Of a stretch of DNA of 64,000 nucleotides, positions 10,599 through 22,768 are shown in pieces. Each line of letters begins with the position of its first letter. The first letter of the stretch is position 1. Below the pieces are notes generated by a model that saw only the letters and a program-made list of their open reading frames with translations, did no database searches and was not told the origin of the DNA. Source of the stretch: Posidonia oceanica (taxonomy: Eukaryota > Streptophyta > Magnoliopsida > Alismatales > Posidoniaceae); the NCBI GenBank assembly GCA_037176725.1, contig JAZBRS010000014.1, forward strand, positions 74,196,501 to 74,260,500, in the 5' to 3' direction. The position numbers and the translations under genes were made by a program.

Positions 10599-12686
10599 CT
10601 TTTCATCCCCTTCTCGCCCTTTTTCTGGCCTGGCTGTGGGCCCCCTTTGTACTCCTATCCCTTCTCTATCTTATTCCTATTTTTATTTTATTTTTAGCAT
10701 TTTCCCTGAATTTTAAAAATCTTTTCCCTCAAACCTATCCCTTTCCCCTTTTATTTTCCTTTTTCCCCCTTTCTTCTTCTTTTCCTTTTCCTTCTTCTCT
10801 CTTTTGCAAAAAACCATAAAAATCCTTAAAAATCTGTAAAACCCCAAAACATAAAAGAAACAAATCAGGATTCCAAGAAAAGCAACTAAAAAACATTAAA
10901 CAAATAATTAAAAACCCAAACTTAACTAAATCGGGCTAAAAAGAAAACCAAGCATGCAAACTAAAAAATGCAAAACAAACTAAAAGAAAATACTGTAAAA
11001 TCAAGTAAAAAACTGAAATAAAATCAGGACCTACCCAAGATAAAAACCCCACTAAAAGAATTAAAAAACAAACCCTAAAAAGAAGAATTAAAAATCAAAC
11101 AATGAAACAAGTAATTAAAGGAGGTAAAAGACCTAACCTAATAAACATAAGAAAGAAAACAACATAAAACTTAACTAAAAAGGAAAAAGAAAATACAGTT
11201 GAAAGACTTAAGAACACTTAATCAAACCAGGAAAAAAACCAACTAAAAAATATCAAGAAGAATTAACAAATAAAAAACAAAAACATAGCTCAAAAGACTT
11301 AAAGAAGAAAAACATAAAAGACTAGAACTAAAAAGCCCAAACCCACTCTAATTAATACGAAAATAAATCCTAAAAATCCTAATTAACATCCTAAAATACT
11401 TAACAAGAAAACACAATTTTAAAAACAATTTAAAAGAATCTAACCAACACTTAATCAAGTGGAAAACAAATTAAAAACAAAATAAAACCCTAAAGCCCTA
11501 ATCAAGCCTAAAACACACTAATTAACCTAAAAACAGCCATTAAAAATCCAGTTAAACATCTAACCTACAACCCAAGTCATCCAATATTTTTATTTATTTT
11601 TATCTTATTTTTTCCTATTTTTTCTTTCCATCTTTCTTTCTTTCTTCCTTTTATCTTTTCTTTCCTTCCTTACTGGGCTCATCAGCCCGTTTGCCTTTTT
11701 CTTCCCTTTTTTTTTTCAAATTTTCAGCCCGCAGCCCACAGCAACAGTCCTTCGTCCTCCTTCCTTCCTCCCGCGCGCCAGGTGCTACAGTAGCCGCTGG
11801 CCTGCCACTCTGCCGGTCTGCCACCTCCTGCTCAAGCCAGGCACGCGCCGAACTCCGTCCGTGCCTCCTGCCATCGCCACGCCGCGGCATTCAATGTCAG
11901 CAGACCTGCGAAAGCAAGAAGAGGAGTCGTCAGATCAATGGCAGAAGGGAGGGGAATTCAGAGTGATTTGAGGAGGGAAAGAGAGGAGAAAACGAGAAGG
12001 AGTTCATCCGGAGAGAGGAGACGACTCCGAGGCAATCCCCAGCGAGAGAGAGAGCCGTTTTCTTCCCCAGAAGTCCACCAAAAACACCCGAACTCCGGCC
12101 ATTCCAAACGTCGAACCAGAGGCTGAAACACCTCCAGAACCACTCGAAATTCACTCCCCAATCTCACCCGAGCCCCCCTGCAACTCTTCCCCTCCTTTCT
12201 ACACCGAACACAGCCCACATTTCGCCGGAGTCGACCTGAAACCCAACCGGAACACAACTCCCATCCCTTCTAAAATTCCCGACACCATAGATCTCCAATC
12301 CACCCCAAACTCTTCCCAGTTACTCCCTGAATCACCACCTCCCCAAACCTCTCCGCCTTCAGCCCAGCCACCCACCACAGACCAAGAACAGCACAACAAA
12401 CACCTAAGTCTCCCTCAGACCCGAAATCGACCCGACTCTCAAACCTCCTCCATACTCTCCAGAAACCCATTCCAAGCATCCAGCCTCACTCTCCAGACCC
12501 CCAGCTTCCTCCCGGAGGGCTCCATCCCACCGGACGAGCAGCAGACAAGGCTCCCCATCTCCGGCAGCAGCCTGAGGACCCAAAAAATCCGATTCTTCAC
12601 CCAAGCTGCAGAACTTCCGCTTGATCATTCAGGGGGCCCCAGAAGATCACCCTGAGAAGATCCCAGCCACCGCGAGCGCACGACGA

Positions 12687-12993
12687 CTACCGCTGCGACC
12701 AGACGAGCGTCGCCGGCCAGCTCCGACTCTGCTGAGGTCGGGAGCACGCACCAGACGCGAAGACAGGTAACTCCTCACCTCCTCCGCTCCCTCTCCCTCC
12801 TCTGTTGCTTTCCCACCGACCAAAAGCCAGTTCCCGATCCTCCTGCTCCAACTGCAAGTCGCCGGACAGTGTCTCTTCTCCGGCGCCGGCTGCCGTTCCT
12901 CCTGCTGCTCCAGTCGACAGAGCGACCCCCCGGTGATCTCCGAAGCTCCGCACGGACGCCAACACCAGGCTCCGCCCTCCCGCGCCTCCTCAA
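12687..12993 (-). other. GC-rich island of the solo LTR with a conserved antisense open frame
   Basis: The GC-rich segment (about 11740-13050) interrupts an AT-rich LTR. On the strand opposite to the LTR a frame around LSGDLQLEQEDRELAFGRW is open, and similar peptides appear at the same place in the LTRs of A (16491-16811) and B (49130-49450). No known domain; the amino-acid mix is what GC-rich DNA gives by chance. In the sense direction a possible splice donor (ACAG before GTAACT) sits at about 12766. Function unknown. Confidence 0.3.
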
Positions 12994-14202
12994 GCCCCCT
13001 GTGCCGGCGGTGATGAGGTCCGGTAGCTCACTGCTACAGTACCTCTCATCGCCGGCGAGCTACTGTTTAATTATTTTTACAGTTATATGGTTTTGTGTGA
13101 ATATTGCATATCTGTCCTAAGTTTTTTCATTTTTGCGTTTCAGTCCTTATTTCATTTAGTCTGCTTTGTTTTTAATTTAAAACCATGCTAAATTGCTGTT
13201 TATATTTATGTTTTTCTGTATTTGCTTTTCAGTCCTGTTACTGTGTGTTTCAGTTGTAATATTTTGTGGTTAAGTCCCTCTGTTTTCGATTTTTGCGCAT
13301 AGGTCCTGTAATAGATCATTTCATTTAAATGCATTAACTTTGCCATACTAAATTGCATTCTGGGTCCCTTTTGCTTTCTGTTTTTGCATCCTGGTCCTCT
13401 GCACTGTAGAACTTAGGTCTTATTTTTTATTTTTGCTTGTTGCATTGCATTTATCCCCCTCTGTTTTCTGATTTATGCATGTAGGTCCACTCTAATGCAC
13501 AATAGCCATTTTAATGCATATTTAGCTTATTAAATTGCATTTTCAACCCTGCATATTGTGAAAATTGCATGTCAGTCCACAGTCTGTCCATCCAGAGTAT
13601 ATTTTGCATATAAAATTGCATATTTGACCCCTGCATGATTTAAAAATTACACATAGGGCCTTGCATCTTTCAAAAACCATGTAAAAAGACTGTTTTGCCC
13701 CTAAGTTGCATTTTAACTCCTATGCTTGCAAAAATTGCATGTAGGCCCTCCACTTGCATTCCCGGACTCCCCAGAACCCCTGTTTTTCTGGAAAATTTGC
13801 ATTTTAGCCCCTTTCTTTCTTCAAAAATGCTTTTGAATCCCTGTTCTTTCCGAATTGCTTTTCGTTGTCTTTTCTTGCTTTGCATGCATTCTGCATTCAT
13901 TTAATCTTGCATTTTAGCTCCCCTTCGCATACACTAAGCACTTTTAACTCCCCTTCACTCGGGAGGACCTTCAGCACACCCCTAGGGCCCCCCTGAACAC
14001 CTAGATCTGTTCTTCTCTCCTGTTCTGGCCTTTCTGCTCCGAAGCTGCGATATCTTTCAATCCGACCGTTGGATCTCCTCAAGTAAGCTGCCCAGGCGAC
14101 CGCAGCAAAGCGCTCTTCAGCATGGACCATGCAGATCTCCGATCAGACTCCCGGATCTCCAGGTATATCTTCCTGAACCCCTGCACTGCATTCATTTGCA
14201 TG

Positions 14203-14900
14203 CCATTTGCACCGTTTTGCGTGCCCTTTAGCTTCCTCGCCTCGTTTTGCATGTAGTCTAGTTTTCTTGCTCCGTTTTGCGCGCCGCTTCTTTGTTTTGC
14301 ACCGTTTTGCGTGCCCTTTAGTTTTTCCGCTCCGTTTTGCGTGCCTTCATGTTTTCTCGCTCCGTTTTGCGTGCCCTTTAGTTTTTCCGCTCCGTTTTGC
14401 GTGCCTTCATGTTTTCTCGCTCCGTTTCGCGCGCCGCTTCTTTATTTTGCTCCGTTTTGCGTGCCCTTTAGTTTTCTCGCCCCGTTTTGTGCATTTCCAA
14501 GTTTTCTCGCTCCGTTTTGCGCGCCGCTTCTTTGTCTTGCACCGTTTCGCGTGCCCTTTAGTTTTCTCGCCCCATTTTGCGTGTTTTCAAGTTTTCTCGC
14601 TCCGTTTTGCGCGCCGCTTCTTTGTCTTGCACCGTTTTGCGTGCCCTTTAGTTTTCTCGCCCCGTTTTGCGCGTTGCCAAGTTTCCTCGCTCCGTTTTGC
14701 GTGCCGCTTCTTTGCCTTGCACCGTTTTGCGTGCCCTTTAGTTTTCTTGCCTCGTTTTGCGCGTAGTCTTGTTTTCTTGCATCGTCTTGTGCGCCCTTTC
14801 GTTTTCTCGTCTCGTCTTGCGTGCCCTTGTTTTTCTTGTCCGGTTTTGCGCCCTTCTTCCGTTTCCCGGCACCGTCTTGCGTTCTTATTCCGTTCCTTGC
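14203..14900. repeat. Expanded 30-bp tandem array in the solo LTR
   Basis: About 23 copies of a 30-bp unit such as CGTTTTGCGTGCCCTTTAG plus TTTTCTCGCTC, with alternating variant units giving a 60-90-bp higher-order pattern. It is more than twice as long as in the LTRs of A and B. It yields an apparent 265-codon ORF made of FACPLVFSLR-like repeats, which I do not regard as a gene. Confidence 0.9.
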
Positions 14901-15280
14901 ATCATTTGCATGTCAACCTTGTTCTCGCATCTTTTCGCATTCTTCTTTCGTTCCTCGCACTGTTTTACGCCGTTTTCCCCTTGCATGTCGATTGCATTGC
15001 ATGATTTCCTCGCTGTTTCGCTTTTTCGCCCGCATTTGCATATAGGGCGGTGATGCTTACTGTCCGGAGTTCTCACGAGCCAGGTTTCGCCCAGCTCGGA
15101 ACACAGACAGCGTTGCTGAGCGCTTAGATTGCACGTTTACTTCCTTGCATCGTCTTTCCTCACTTAGAGCACACCTTTGAGCATTTAGATAGGCATTCAT
15201 TGGCACTTAGGCATTCAAAGTCTGCATTTCCCTGCATATGCGAGCGTAAGCCTAGAAAGACCGATTCTCGGGCGTGTCGG

Positions 15281-15300
15281 GGGTGCCTAACACCTTCCCC
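15281..15300 (+). promoter_or_regulatory. Conserved LTR block GGGTGCCTAACACCTTCCCC
   Basis: This exact 20-mer, or its reverse complement, occurs once in each LTR here: 231-250, 8596-8615, 15281-15300, 37520-37539 and 46938-46957. It is 321-371 nt from the 3' LTR end in family 1 and 554 nt in family 2, and is the best conserved stretch shared by the two families. It may sit in the R region (RNA 3' end or strand-transfer structure); that is inference. Confidence 0.6.
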
Positions 15301-16490
15301 GCGCGTAACAGGAGTCCTTACCCTCTCTTGGCCCGCAATGACCATATTGCCCTTGTCCTAGGCACGAGTCACATCATTTGCATTCATTTGCATCTCATTT
15401 CTTTTGCATTGCCTTGCATTGCATCTTTTGCTTGGTTTTGCGTGATTATTCACGCATTTCCCCGGTTTTCCTCGTCTTCCGATTTAATAGACTTGGTGGC
15501 GACTCCGTTTTTGTCTTATCTTCTTCTTTTCTTTCCCTTTTTCCCTCTTTTAAATGTTTTCGAGTTAGGTCTTCCTTCTCGGACATAGCCGCTTATAGTG
15601 AGCCTGATTCCGATCGGTGCACGCGAGCTTTGGCATCGTGCATGGACGATCCGAACACCGGGATCGCTACACTTTGAAAGAGGTTTTGAAAGCAGAAAGG
15701 GATCAGAAAGCAATTTTAAGAAAACTGGGGTCTAAGATGCAAATTTTCCAGAAAACAAGGTTCTGGGGAGTCTGGGAATACTAGTGGAGGGTCTATATGC
15801 AATTTGGTAAGCATAGGAGCTAGGATGCAACCTAGGGGCAAAATGGTCTTTTCACATGATTTTTTAAAAGATGCAAGGACCTATGTGTGATTTTGAAATT
15901 ATGCAGGGGCAAAAATGCAATTTAATATGGAAAACATGCTCTGAAATCACTGACCATGGACTGATATGCAATTTTTGAAAATGCAGGGTTGAAAATGCAA
16001 TGCAATAAGCTAAAATGCATGCAAAATGATTACTGTGCATTTAAAAAGGACCTATATGCAAAAATGAAAAAAACAGAGGGGCAAAAGTGCAATGCATCAA
16101 CCAAAAATTAAAATCAGAACCTAAGTTACTACAGTGCATTGGACCTAAATGCAAAAGCAGAAACATGCAGGGACCTAGAATGCAATGCAGTATGGTAAAC
16201 TTAATGCATTTAAATGAAATGATCTACCACAGGACCTATGTGCAAAAATCGAAAACAGAGGGACCAAACCACAAAAATATTACAACTGAAACACACAGTA
16301 ACAGGACTGAAAAGCAAATACTGAAAAACATAAATATAAACAGCAATTTAGCATGGTTTTAAATTAAAAACAAAGCAGATTAAATGAAATAAGGACTGAA
16401 ACGCAAAAACGAAAAAACTTAAGACAGATATGCAATATTAACACAGAAACTATATAACTAGAAAAATAACTAAACAGTGATCTGCCGGCG

Positions 16491-17169
16491 GTGGCTGGCA
16501 CTGTAGCAGGATGCCACCGGAGCTCAGCACCACCAGCACAGGGAGCTTGTGGACGTGTTGATCGACGGAGGCTGCTACCGGCGTTCGTGCGGAGCTCCGG
16601 AGATCACCGGGGGATCGCTCTGTCGGCTGGAGCAGCAGGAGGACCGGAGGCCGGCGTCGGAGAAGATGAACTGTCCGGCGACTTGCAATTGGAGCAGGAG
16701 GATCGGGAACTGGCTTCTGGTCGGTGGGAAAGCAACAGAGGAGGGAGAGGGAGCGGAGGAGGTGAGGAATTACCTGTCTTCGCGTCTGGTGCGTGCTCCC
16801 GACCTCAGTAGAGTCGGAGCTGGCCGGCGATGGCTGTCCGGTTGCAGCGGTGGCCTCCAGTGGCTCGCAGAGGCTGGGTCTTCCTCAGGACGATCTTCCG
16901 GAGCTCCTCGGACGATCGGGACGAAGCTTCTGCAGCTCGAGCGGAAGATCAGAGTCTGTGGGTTGTCTGAAAGCAACCGGAGGTGGGGGGCCTTGTCTGC
17001 TGCTCGTCCGGCGAAGCGGAGCCTTCCGAGGGGTTGCTGGGAGGCTGGCGAGGCTACTTGGATGACTGGAAGGGTTTTCTGGAGAGCGAGGAGAGAGTTT
17101 GGGAGTGGGGTCAGATCTGGGTCTGAAGTGGAGCTAGGTGTTTGTTGTGGAGTTCTTGGCCGGTGGTGA
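16491..17169 (+). other. GC-rich island of the LTR of element A, antisense open frame
   Basis: Counterpart of the islands at 12687-12993 and 49096-49740. The antisense frame stays open and encodes Gly/Arg/Ser-rich peptides including ELSGDLQLEQEDRELASGRW. No domain, no ATG context shared by all copies. Read in the element direction it could be a 5' leader exon. Listed because it is a compositional outlier, not because it is a supported gene. Confidence 0.3.
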
Positions 17170-19187
17170 GGGATAGGGCCGGAGGCTAGGTGTTTCTGGA
17201 AGGTGGAGGTCTGGTGATTATCTGGGAGGAATCTGGGATGAAGGAGTGGGCTGTGGTGAAGGCAATTGTGGAGTGGGTTGTGTTGGGTTCACAGTTGGAA
17301 TGTCGGGTGGTCTGAAGGTGTTTTAGGTGGTGGAAAGGCCGTGAAGTGGTGAAGGAAGATGGCTGGTTGCTAGGTGAGTTTGGGGGAGCAATTGGGAGAA
17401 GTTCTGAGGCTGGGAATGGGTTCGGTTTACTGGGAAAAGAAGAGGACGGTTTGCTGTGGATTTCAGAAGGAAAAGGAGAAGGATTGGGTGGAGAATGGCT
17501 CTGGAATTGGTGGCCTCTTTCCGGGATGCCAAGAAGGACTCTCAGGCTCTCTCTTCGGTTATCTTCTCTCTGGAATTGGAGGGTGCAAAGGAGAAGGGTG
17601 GAGGTCACTCAGGTGGAGGGAATGCTCTGGAATTGCTCTCTGAGATCACTCACCCTCTCTGGGTTTCCTCTCTTGCTGAAGGTCAATCTCTCTGGATCGC
17701 TCACTGCCAACCTCTTGACGAAGTTGAAGGACGCAGGCTTATAAGAGGTGAAGCTGCCGGTACGCGCGCTGGGAATTTGAAAACAGCGGCGTCGCACTGC
17801 AGCAGAGGAGACGGCGAGCTGACCGGCACTCGATGCCTCCGGATTTGGTGCTGAGATGGAGGAGACGGCGAGCTGCTGTAGACTGAAAAGATGGAGGACT
17901 CAAATTCGAATGGAGGAGGGAATCCTGTTGCCACAGCTCGCGGGAGAAAAAAAAAAATCCAGTGGAAATGCTGAGGAAGGAGGAAGAAGAAGGAGGAGAA
18001 GGAAGGCGGGCTGGACTGTGCTGTGGGCTGACGAAAGGAGAAGAAAAAAAGAAAAGAAAAAAAAAAAAAGAAGAAACGGGCCGGAGGGCCCAGTAAAGAA
18101 AAGAGAGAAAGAAGAAAGGAGAAGTAAGAAAGAAAGAGAGGGTAGGATGGGGAAATAAAGTTAGGTAAAAATAAACTAAAAATAAATAAAAATATCAGAA
18201 GGGTTGTGCTGTAGGTTAGGATTTTAATTAAGATTTTTAATGGTCATTTTGAGTTGATTAATGTGTTTTTGGGCTTGGTTAGGGTTTTAGGGCTTTGGTT
18301 TTGTTTTTAATTGGTTTTCACTTGATTAAATGTTTGTTAAACCTTTTTTAAATTGTTTTAAAAATTGTATTTCCCTTGTTGGACACTTAGGATATTAATT
18401 AGGATTTTTTAGGATTTAATTTCGTATTAATCAAGGTTGGTTTTAGGTTTTTAAGTTTTAGTCTTCTTAGGGTTTCTTCCTTTTTAAGTCTTTTAAGTTA
18501 TGTTTTGATTTTTATTTATTGATTTTTCTTGAAGTTTTTAGTTGGATTTTTCTGGTTTGATAGGGTGTTTTCAAGTCTTTCAGATGTGTTTTTCTCTTCT
18601 TTTTTAATTAAGTTTTTAACTTGTTTTTCTTATGTTTATTAGGTTAAGTCTTTTGCCTTCTTTAATTACTTGTTTTAGTGTTGATTTTTAATTCTTCTTT
18701 TTAGGGTTTGTCTTTTAATTCTTCTGATGGGGTTTTTATTTTTGGCGGGTTTTGATTTTATTTTAGCCTTTTCCTTGATTTTTCAGTGTTTTCTTTTGAT
18801 TTGTTTTGCATTTTTTAGCTTGCATGTTTGGTTTTTCTTTTAACTTGATTTAGTTAAGTTTAAGTTGTTAATAGCTTGTTTAATATTTTTTTAATTGTTT
18901 TTCTTAGGGTTCTGATTTGTTTCTTTTGTGTTTTGAGATTTTACAGATTTTTATGGGTTTTTGTGGATTTTTGCAGAAGGGAGAAAAGAAAAAGAGAAGG
19001 AAGAAAGAAATGGAAAAAAGAGGGAGATAAGAGGAAAAGAGATAGGTTGGAGAGAAATGATTTTTTGAAAATTAGGGAAAGTGTTAAAAATAAAGTAAAA
19101 ATAGGAATAAGATAGAAGAGCGATAGAAGTACAAAGGGGGCCCACAGCCAGGCCAGAAAAAGGGCAAAAAGGGGATGAAAAGAGAGA

Positions 19188-19249
19188 TGATAATCAGGAG
19201 AGAGAGAGGAGAGAGAAAATGATAATCCCAGAGAGAGAAAAGGATAATT
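19188..19249 (-). promoter_or_regulatory. U3 GATA/GAGA-like motif cluster, LTR of element A
   Basis: GATAATCAGGAGAGAGAG, GATAATCCCAGAGAGAGAAA and GGATAATTT in tandem, 410-471 nt from the LTR start at 19659. Same position as in the other LTRs. Confidence 0.55.
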
Positions 19250-19659
19250 TGGATGAAAGGGGGGCTTAAGGGTCTTGGAATGGGGTGAAAATTGGTGAGT
19301 GGGTAGTCTAGGGTTTGAGGTGTTGGTCCTGAAGTTTTGGTTTGATTCTAAGAAGGTTTAGGAGGGGTTTTAAGGTGTAGAAAAAGGGGAGTTTTGCCTA
19401 GGTTTTCTAGGGTTTTTGGGAATGGCCTAGGTTTGGAAATTTCTAGGTTCTTGGGTAGGCTTGCTAAGTGGGTGTTGGCGGGTTTTCCTATGGATTTTGG
19501 TTAGGTTTGAGCTTGGGAAGAGGGGTAAGGGCTTAGGTCAAGATGGGCTGATTTTGGAGGGTAAAGAAGAGGATTAGGGTTAGGGTTTGGTTGGGGTTTG
19601 AACCAGCAATCACCCGGAGGGCTCCAAGGGTCCGGGCCTGCCAAGATGGGGTGTCAACA

Positions 19660-21129
19660 CGCGGTTCCCACTTGTTCTTTCGGGAATGCTGGCTCTTTAG
19701 CCTCTTCCGGTGTTACTACGGCCAGGTGGGCCGTGTCCTGCGACAGTTTGGCCTTCGGTAGGTTGTTCTAGTGTCAGGTCCAGTGGATTGCTCTCCGGGA
19801 TCTATTAGGGGAGGTCGGACTGATACTCCTCAACGGTCTGGAGAGCAGCTCGAGAACTGGCGCACGGGTGGCACAGTGCCCCTTTCTGGTGGTTCTGCAG
19901 AGACGGAGGCAGCGTGGAGGACTTGGTTTGATTCTAAGTTTGGTCATTTGATTGTCTTCCACCGCGCCATCTTTTATGGTCGCTCCAACGTACCGATGGG
20001 CGTTGGTCCTAGTGTAAGCGTTGGCGACCTTCAGCATGAGTTGGAGATTGCCCGTAGCCGCATTGAGGAGCTGGTAAGCAATTCCTTTTGGTGTTGTCTT
20101 ATTTTACTGTCCCTTTACTTGTTCATTTGCTTACGCATCTCCCTTGTTTGCGTAGATGGACACTTCAGAGGGGATGACTGAGGCGTTCAGGACTCAGCAG
20201 GAGCAGCACTCCTTGAGAGTGGCGGAGTTAGTGCGGGAGAGGGACGAGCTCTTGTCCCAGATGGACGAGCTTCGAGCACGAGTGAGTCTAGTTTCCCTTT
20301 TTTAGTTGTTTGTGCCTATTTCTGCTTGTCTAATTGTTGTCTTTGCTTTGATAGAGGCCGAGGGTGCCTCGACAAGTGCAGAGCCTGCCCCTACTGCCAC
20401 CATAGGTCCAGCTGCTTCCCGTGTCGAGGGCATACTTGCTGAGGAGGTCTGGGCTCGCGATTCAGAGGTACTACCACACTTTTCTTGCTTTAAGTACTTG
20501 TAAATACCTGTCCTCTAACTCATATAGCTTTATTGTGTAGATTCAGGCGATGATGGATTTGATCCATACACCTCCAGCCACCGGTCCCACTCAGAGCCAA
20601 CTAGATGACGCCTTAGGGCGTGCCGAGGAGCTACAGGGGCGTCTTAGTCAGGTGGAGCGGGAGCGTGATAGCCGCATCCAGGAGTTGGAGGCCCGTGTGG
20701 CTGCATCTGATGCAGCCATGGCTAGGGTTCAGTTTGAGGCTTCCTCCATGAGAAGGGTACTTCTGTTCTGCTTTGATATTTTAGTTGTAGCTAGTTTTTC
20801 TGCCTTTCTTGCTGATAAACTGCTTTGACCCTTTGGTTTGCTGTTTCTTGTTGTAGTTGAGTGACTTTTGGGCACAGCAACTACGGGACATGGAGGCGCG
20901 ACTGATGCAAATGGAGATGGCAGTCGCGATAGTTCTTCCCAGTTCTGATATAGCTGGTCTGATGCCGGCCCCTGTTGCTGCAGCTCCTGCGGGGTCAGGG
21001 CATTCTAGGTCTCTAACAGCTGAGCAGATTTCGAGGGTTCGCTCTTCTCCTCATCTTGAGATGGTTCATTCTATACTGAGGGCATCTCGGGAGAGGACCC
21101 AGAGTGGGGCGGCATCTTCAGATGCATAG
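19660..21129 (+). pseudogene. Antisense passenger gene of element C: PMD-like C part plus coiled-coil tail, five exons
   Basis: Exons inferred by eye: 19660-20073 (5' end cut off by element A), 20156-20281, 20357-20467, 20541-20756 and 20857-21129, ending in TAG. All four introns are short (73-100 bp), have GT-AG borders and are phase 0, and joining the exons keeps one frame of about 379 codons. Exon 1 has GRVLRQFGLR followed by a TAG at 19759, where Gln is expected, then WRTWFDSKFGHLIVFHRAIFYG; this resembles the C-terminal part of plant-mobile-domain (aminotransferase-like) proteins. Exons 2-5 are heptad-rich (ELVRERDELLSQMDELRARV, ELQGRLSQVERERD), a coiled coil. It lies opposite to pol, in the zone where other Tat elements carry extra ORFs. 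PMD proteins occur both as host genes (MAIN/MAIL) and in transposons. The domain call is moderate; the exon structure is strong. Confidence 0.62.
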
Positions 21130-22768
21130 CCTACGCCGAGGCCTCCAGATGGTGGACGTGAGGGTAGCGGCAAGTCTAGCCATTGAGCTTGTACATTTCT
21201 TTTGTTTCTGTCAGAGTCTATACTTTCCTTTTGCCAGAGTTTGTACTTTTCTTTTGCCAGAGTCTGTACTTTTCTTTTGCTAGAGCTTGTACTTGGAATA
21301 TTCATATGAAATGTTTTTTTTTGCTTTGTTTCCTGCACATGCTTATTTTCTTGTTAGTAAACACGAAGCATACCTTCCTTGGCGAGAGATTTGGCTAAGT
21401 TGATTAATTAATCAAAGAGAAGATATGTCAAATGAAAAGGTTTAGGCTAAGTTAATTAATTAAGAAGACGTAAATGTTAATTCAAAGAAAGCAGGCTTAT
21501 TTTAAAATGGGTGGAGGGAATTAATTTCTGGCCTTAGCTAAAGAGATGGAAATCAAAGCCCAGTAGACGTTGATTGTGAGTCATCCGTGGATGCTCTAAG
21601 GATCATTATGTGAGTAATGTTTTTGTTGAGAGAACGCACCCAAGCCATGAGACACGCTTGAGTAGGATGCTAACTCTGAATCCTGGTGAGTTGATGGTTG
21701 CATCATCGGCCAGATTAATTCTAGTTTTCCTACTTACTAAGTTCTCACTTGTAGGTAGGTTGGATGTCTTGGTTTTTATGGTTTTTGTTTTTTGGGATTT
21801 TTGGGTTATGTAATTTTTTGGTGTTTTGAGTTATGTGATTTTTTTTTGGATTTTGGGTCTTGTGATTTTTTTTGGATTTTGGGTTATGTGATTTTTTTTG
21901 GATTTTGGGTTATGTGATTTTTTTGGATTGTTAATTTTTCTAATGGGGAAAGATGAGTACATACTTTAAGCATTAACCTCGGGGTCTGTTTCAACCAAAT
22001 GAGTGGGCCCTACATTCGTGGACGTGTCCCTTGGGCCATGCCTGTACCCTTTTAGAGACTTTGGTCCACACACCAGTCCTTACTTGGGTTGCTACTCCCT
22101 AGGCCTTTTCAGTCCTTGACCACCTGGGGTTGCTTACTCCTTGCCTGTTAGTGGGAATAGGATAGGGGAGGTTTCGGGATACATTGAACTCTCGATTTTG
22201 GCTTAGGCCTTGACTCCCGCTTGCCTTTCTTTGGTCCTTAATGCATCTTTCTAGGGTTTATACTTTTAGATGCATAGACAGCTTTTACCGTGCTCTTTTT
22301 CCCTCTTTGGACAGCTCTTTGCTGACCTCTTTTAGTTGGACAGTTTCTTTTACTGTCTCCTTTCGTTTGTTTCTTGCTTGGACAGCTTCTTTGCTGCCTT
22401 CTTTCCTCTCTGTTTGGGCGGTTTTTGCCGCCGTCTTTTTTGGACGCTTTCTAGGTTACTTGACAACAGTTTGTACTCTAAGCCTTTGCTCCGAGCCTAC
22501 TTTTCCCTTACCTCCCCGTGCAGTGTGTATGTGGAGACAGGGCAAGGTATGGGTCCCCCCAGGTGTTCCTCTTCCTACTGGCTTTGGGAATCTCTCCCCT
22601 TTCTGGCTTGGTGTTAGGCCTTAGGTCTTTTCAATGATATAGGCATGCTGATCAAGGGTAGTACCTTTTCAGGTGCATTGCGTTCCAAGGGTTAGGAAGA
22701 TCTGTTCAATTCTAGGACAATCGATAAGCATTCCCTAGATATGCAGCAACCACTATTTCGGGCCCTTC
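21130..22768. other. Noncoding zone of element C between integrase and the antisense gene
   Basis: No conserved ORF. It contains short tandem repeats: about four copies of a 27-bp TTTTGCCAGAGTCTGTACTTTTC-like unit at 21190-21295, a run of TTTGGATTTTGGGTTATGTG units at 21815-21930, and GGACAGCTTCTTTGCTGCC-like repeats at 22310-22440. The part up to about 21300 may be 3' UTR of the antisense gene. Just past the integrase stop (22700-22768) the frame continues after a TAG, so integrase probably once extended there. Confidence 0.6.

Larger units (their letters stand above)
10133..15671 (+). mobile_element. Solo LTR of family 1 inserted in the opposite-strand LTR of element A
   Basis: It begins TGTTGACACCCC and ends GGGATCGCTACA, 5,539 bp, with no PBS or polypurine tract attached. 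Direct 5-bp repeats CTTTG flank it (10128-10132 and 15672-15676), and removing it restores the LTR of element A. It is thus a complete LTR left after recombination between the two LTRs of a full element. It shares the module order of the LTRs of A and B in the opposite orientation. Confidence 0.94.
572..19659 (-). mobile_element. Element A: nonautonomous family-1 Tat/Ogre retrotransposon (5' part and most of the interior)
   Basis: Read on the minus strand: 5' LTR 19659-8275 (interrupted by a solo LTR), PBS 8273-8256, leader, gag, protease, deletion, integrase remnant, 3' UTR. The 3' LTR is off the left edge. The right boundary is sharp: GGGGTGTCAACA ends at 19659, and 19660 onward is coding sequence of element C, so A is inserted in C. 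About 2.7 kb spanning RT, both RNase H domains and the integrase zinc finger is missing compared with element B, so A depends on enzymes in trans if it moves at all. Confidence 0.9.
8275..19659 (-). mobile_element. 5' LTR of element A, split by an inserted solo LTR
   Basis: The two pieces are 8275-10132 and 15672-19659, about 5.84 kb without the insert. Minus-strand termini are TGTTGACACCCC and GGGATCGCTACA. From the LTR start it contains a GATA/GAGA cluster (19249-19188), a G/T-rich AT stretch (19100-18150), a GC-rich island (about 17950-16480), a zone of degenerate ATGCAA repeats (16450-15680, continuing past the insert), a 30-bp tandem array (about 9230-8925), the GGGGAAGGTGTTAGGCACCC block (8596-8615) and the PBS-like motif (8391-8402). 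ORFs inside are repeat or composition artefacts except as discussed in the findings. Confidence 0.92.

Noticed and set aside
14207..15004. 265-codon plus-strand ORF rich in Phe, Ala, Cys and Leu
   Set aside because: It is the translation of the 30-bp LTR array (period ten codons), changes length with copy number and has no counterpart of equal length in the other LTRs.
19660..22700. Independent host gene beside element A
   Set aside because: The antisense gene lies between the integrase of C and the point where A is inserted, the usual place for extra ORFs in Tat elements, so it is more simply a passenger of C. Other copies of C would settle it.
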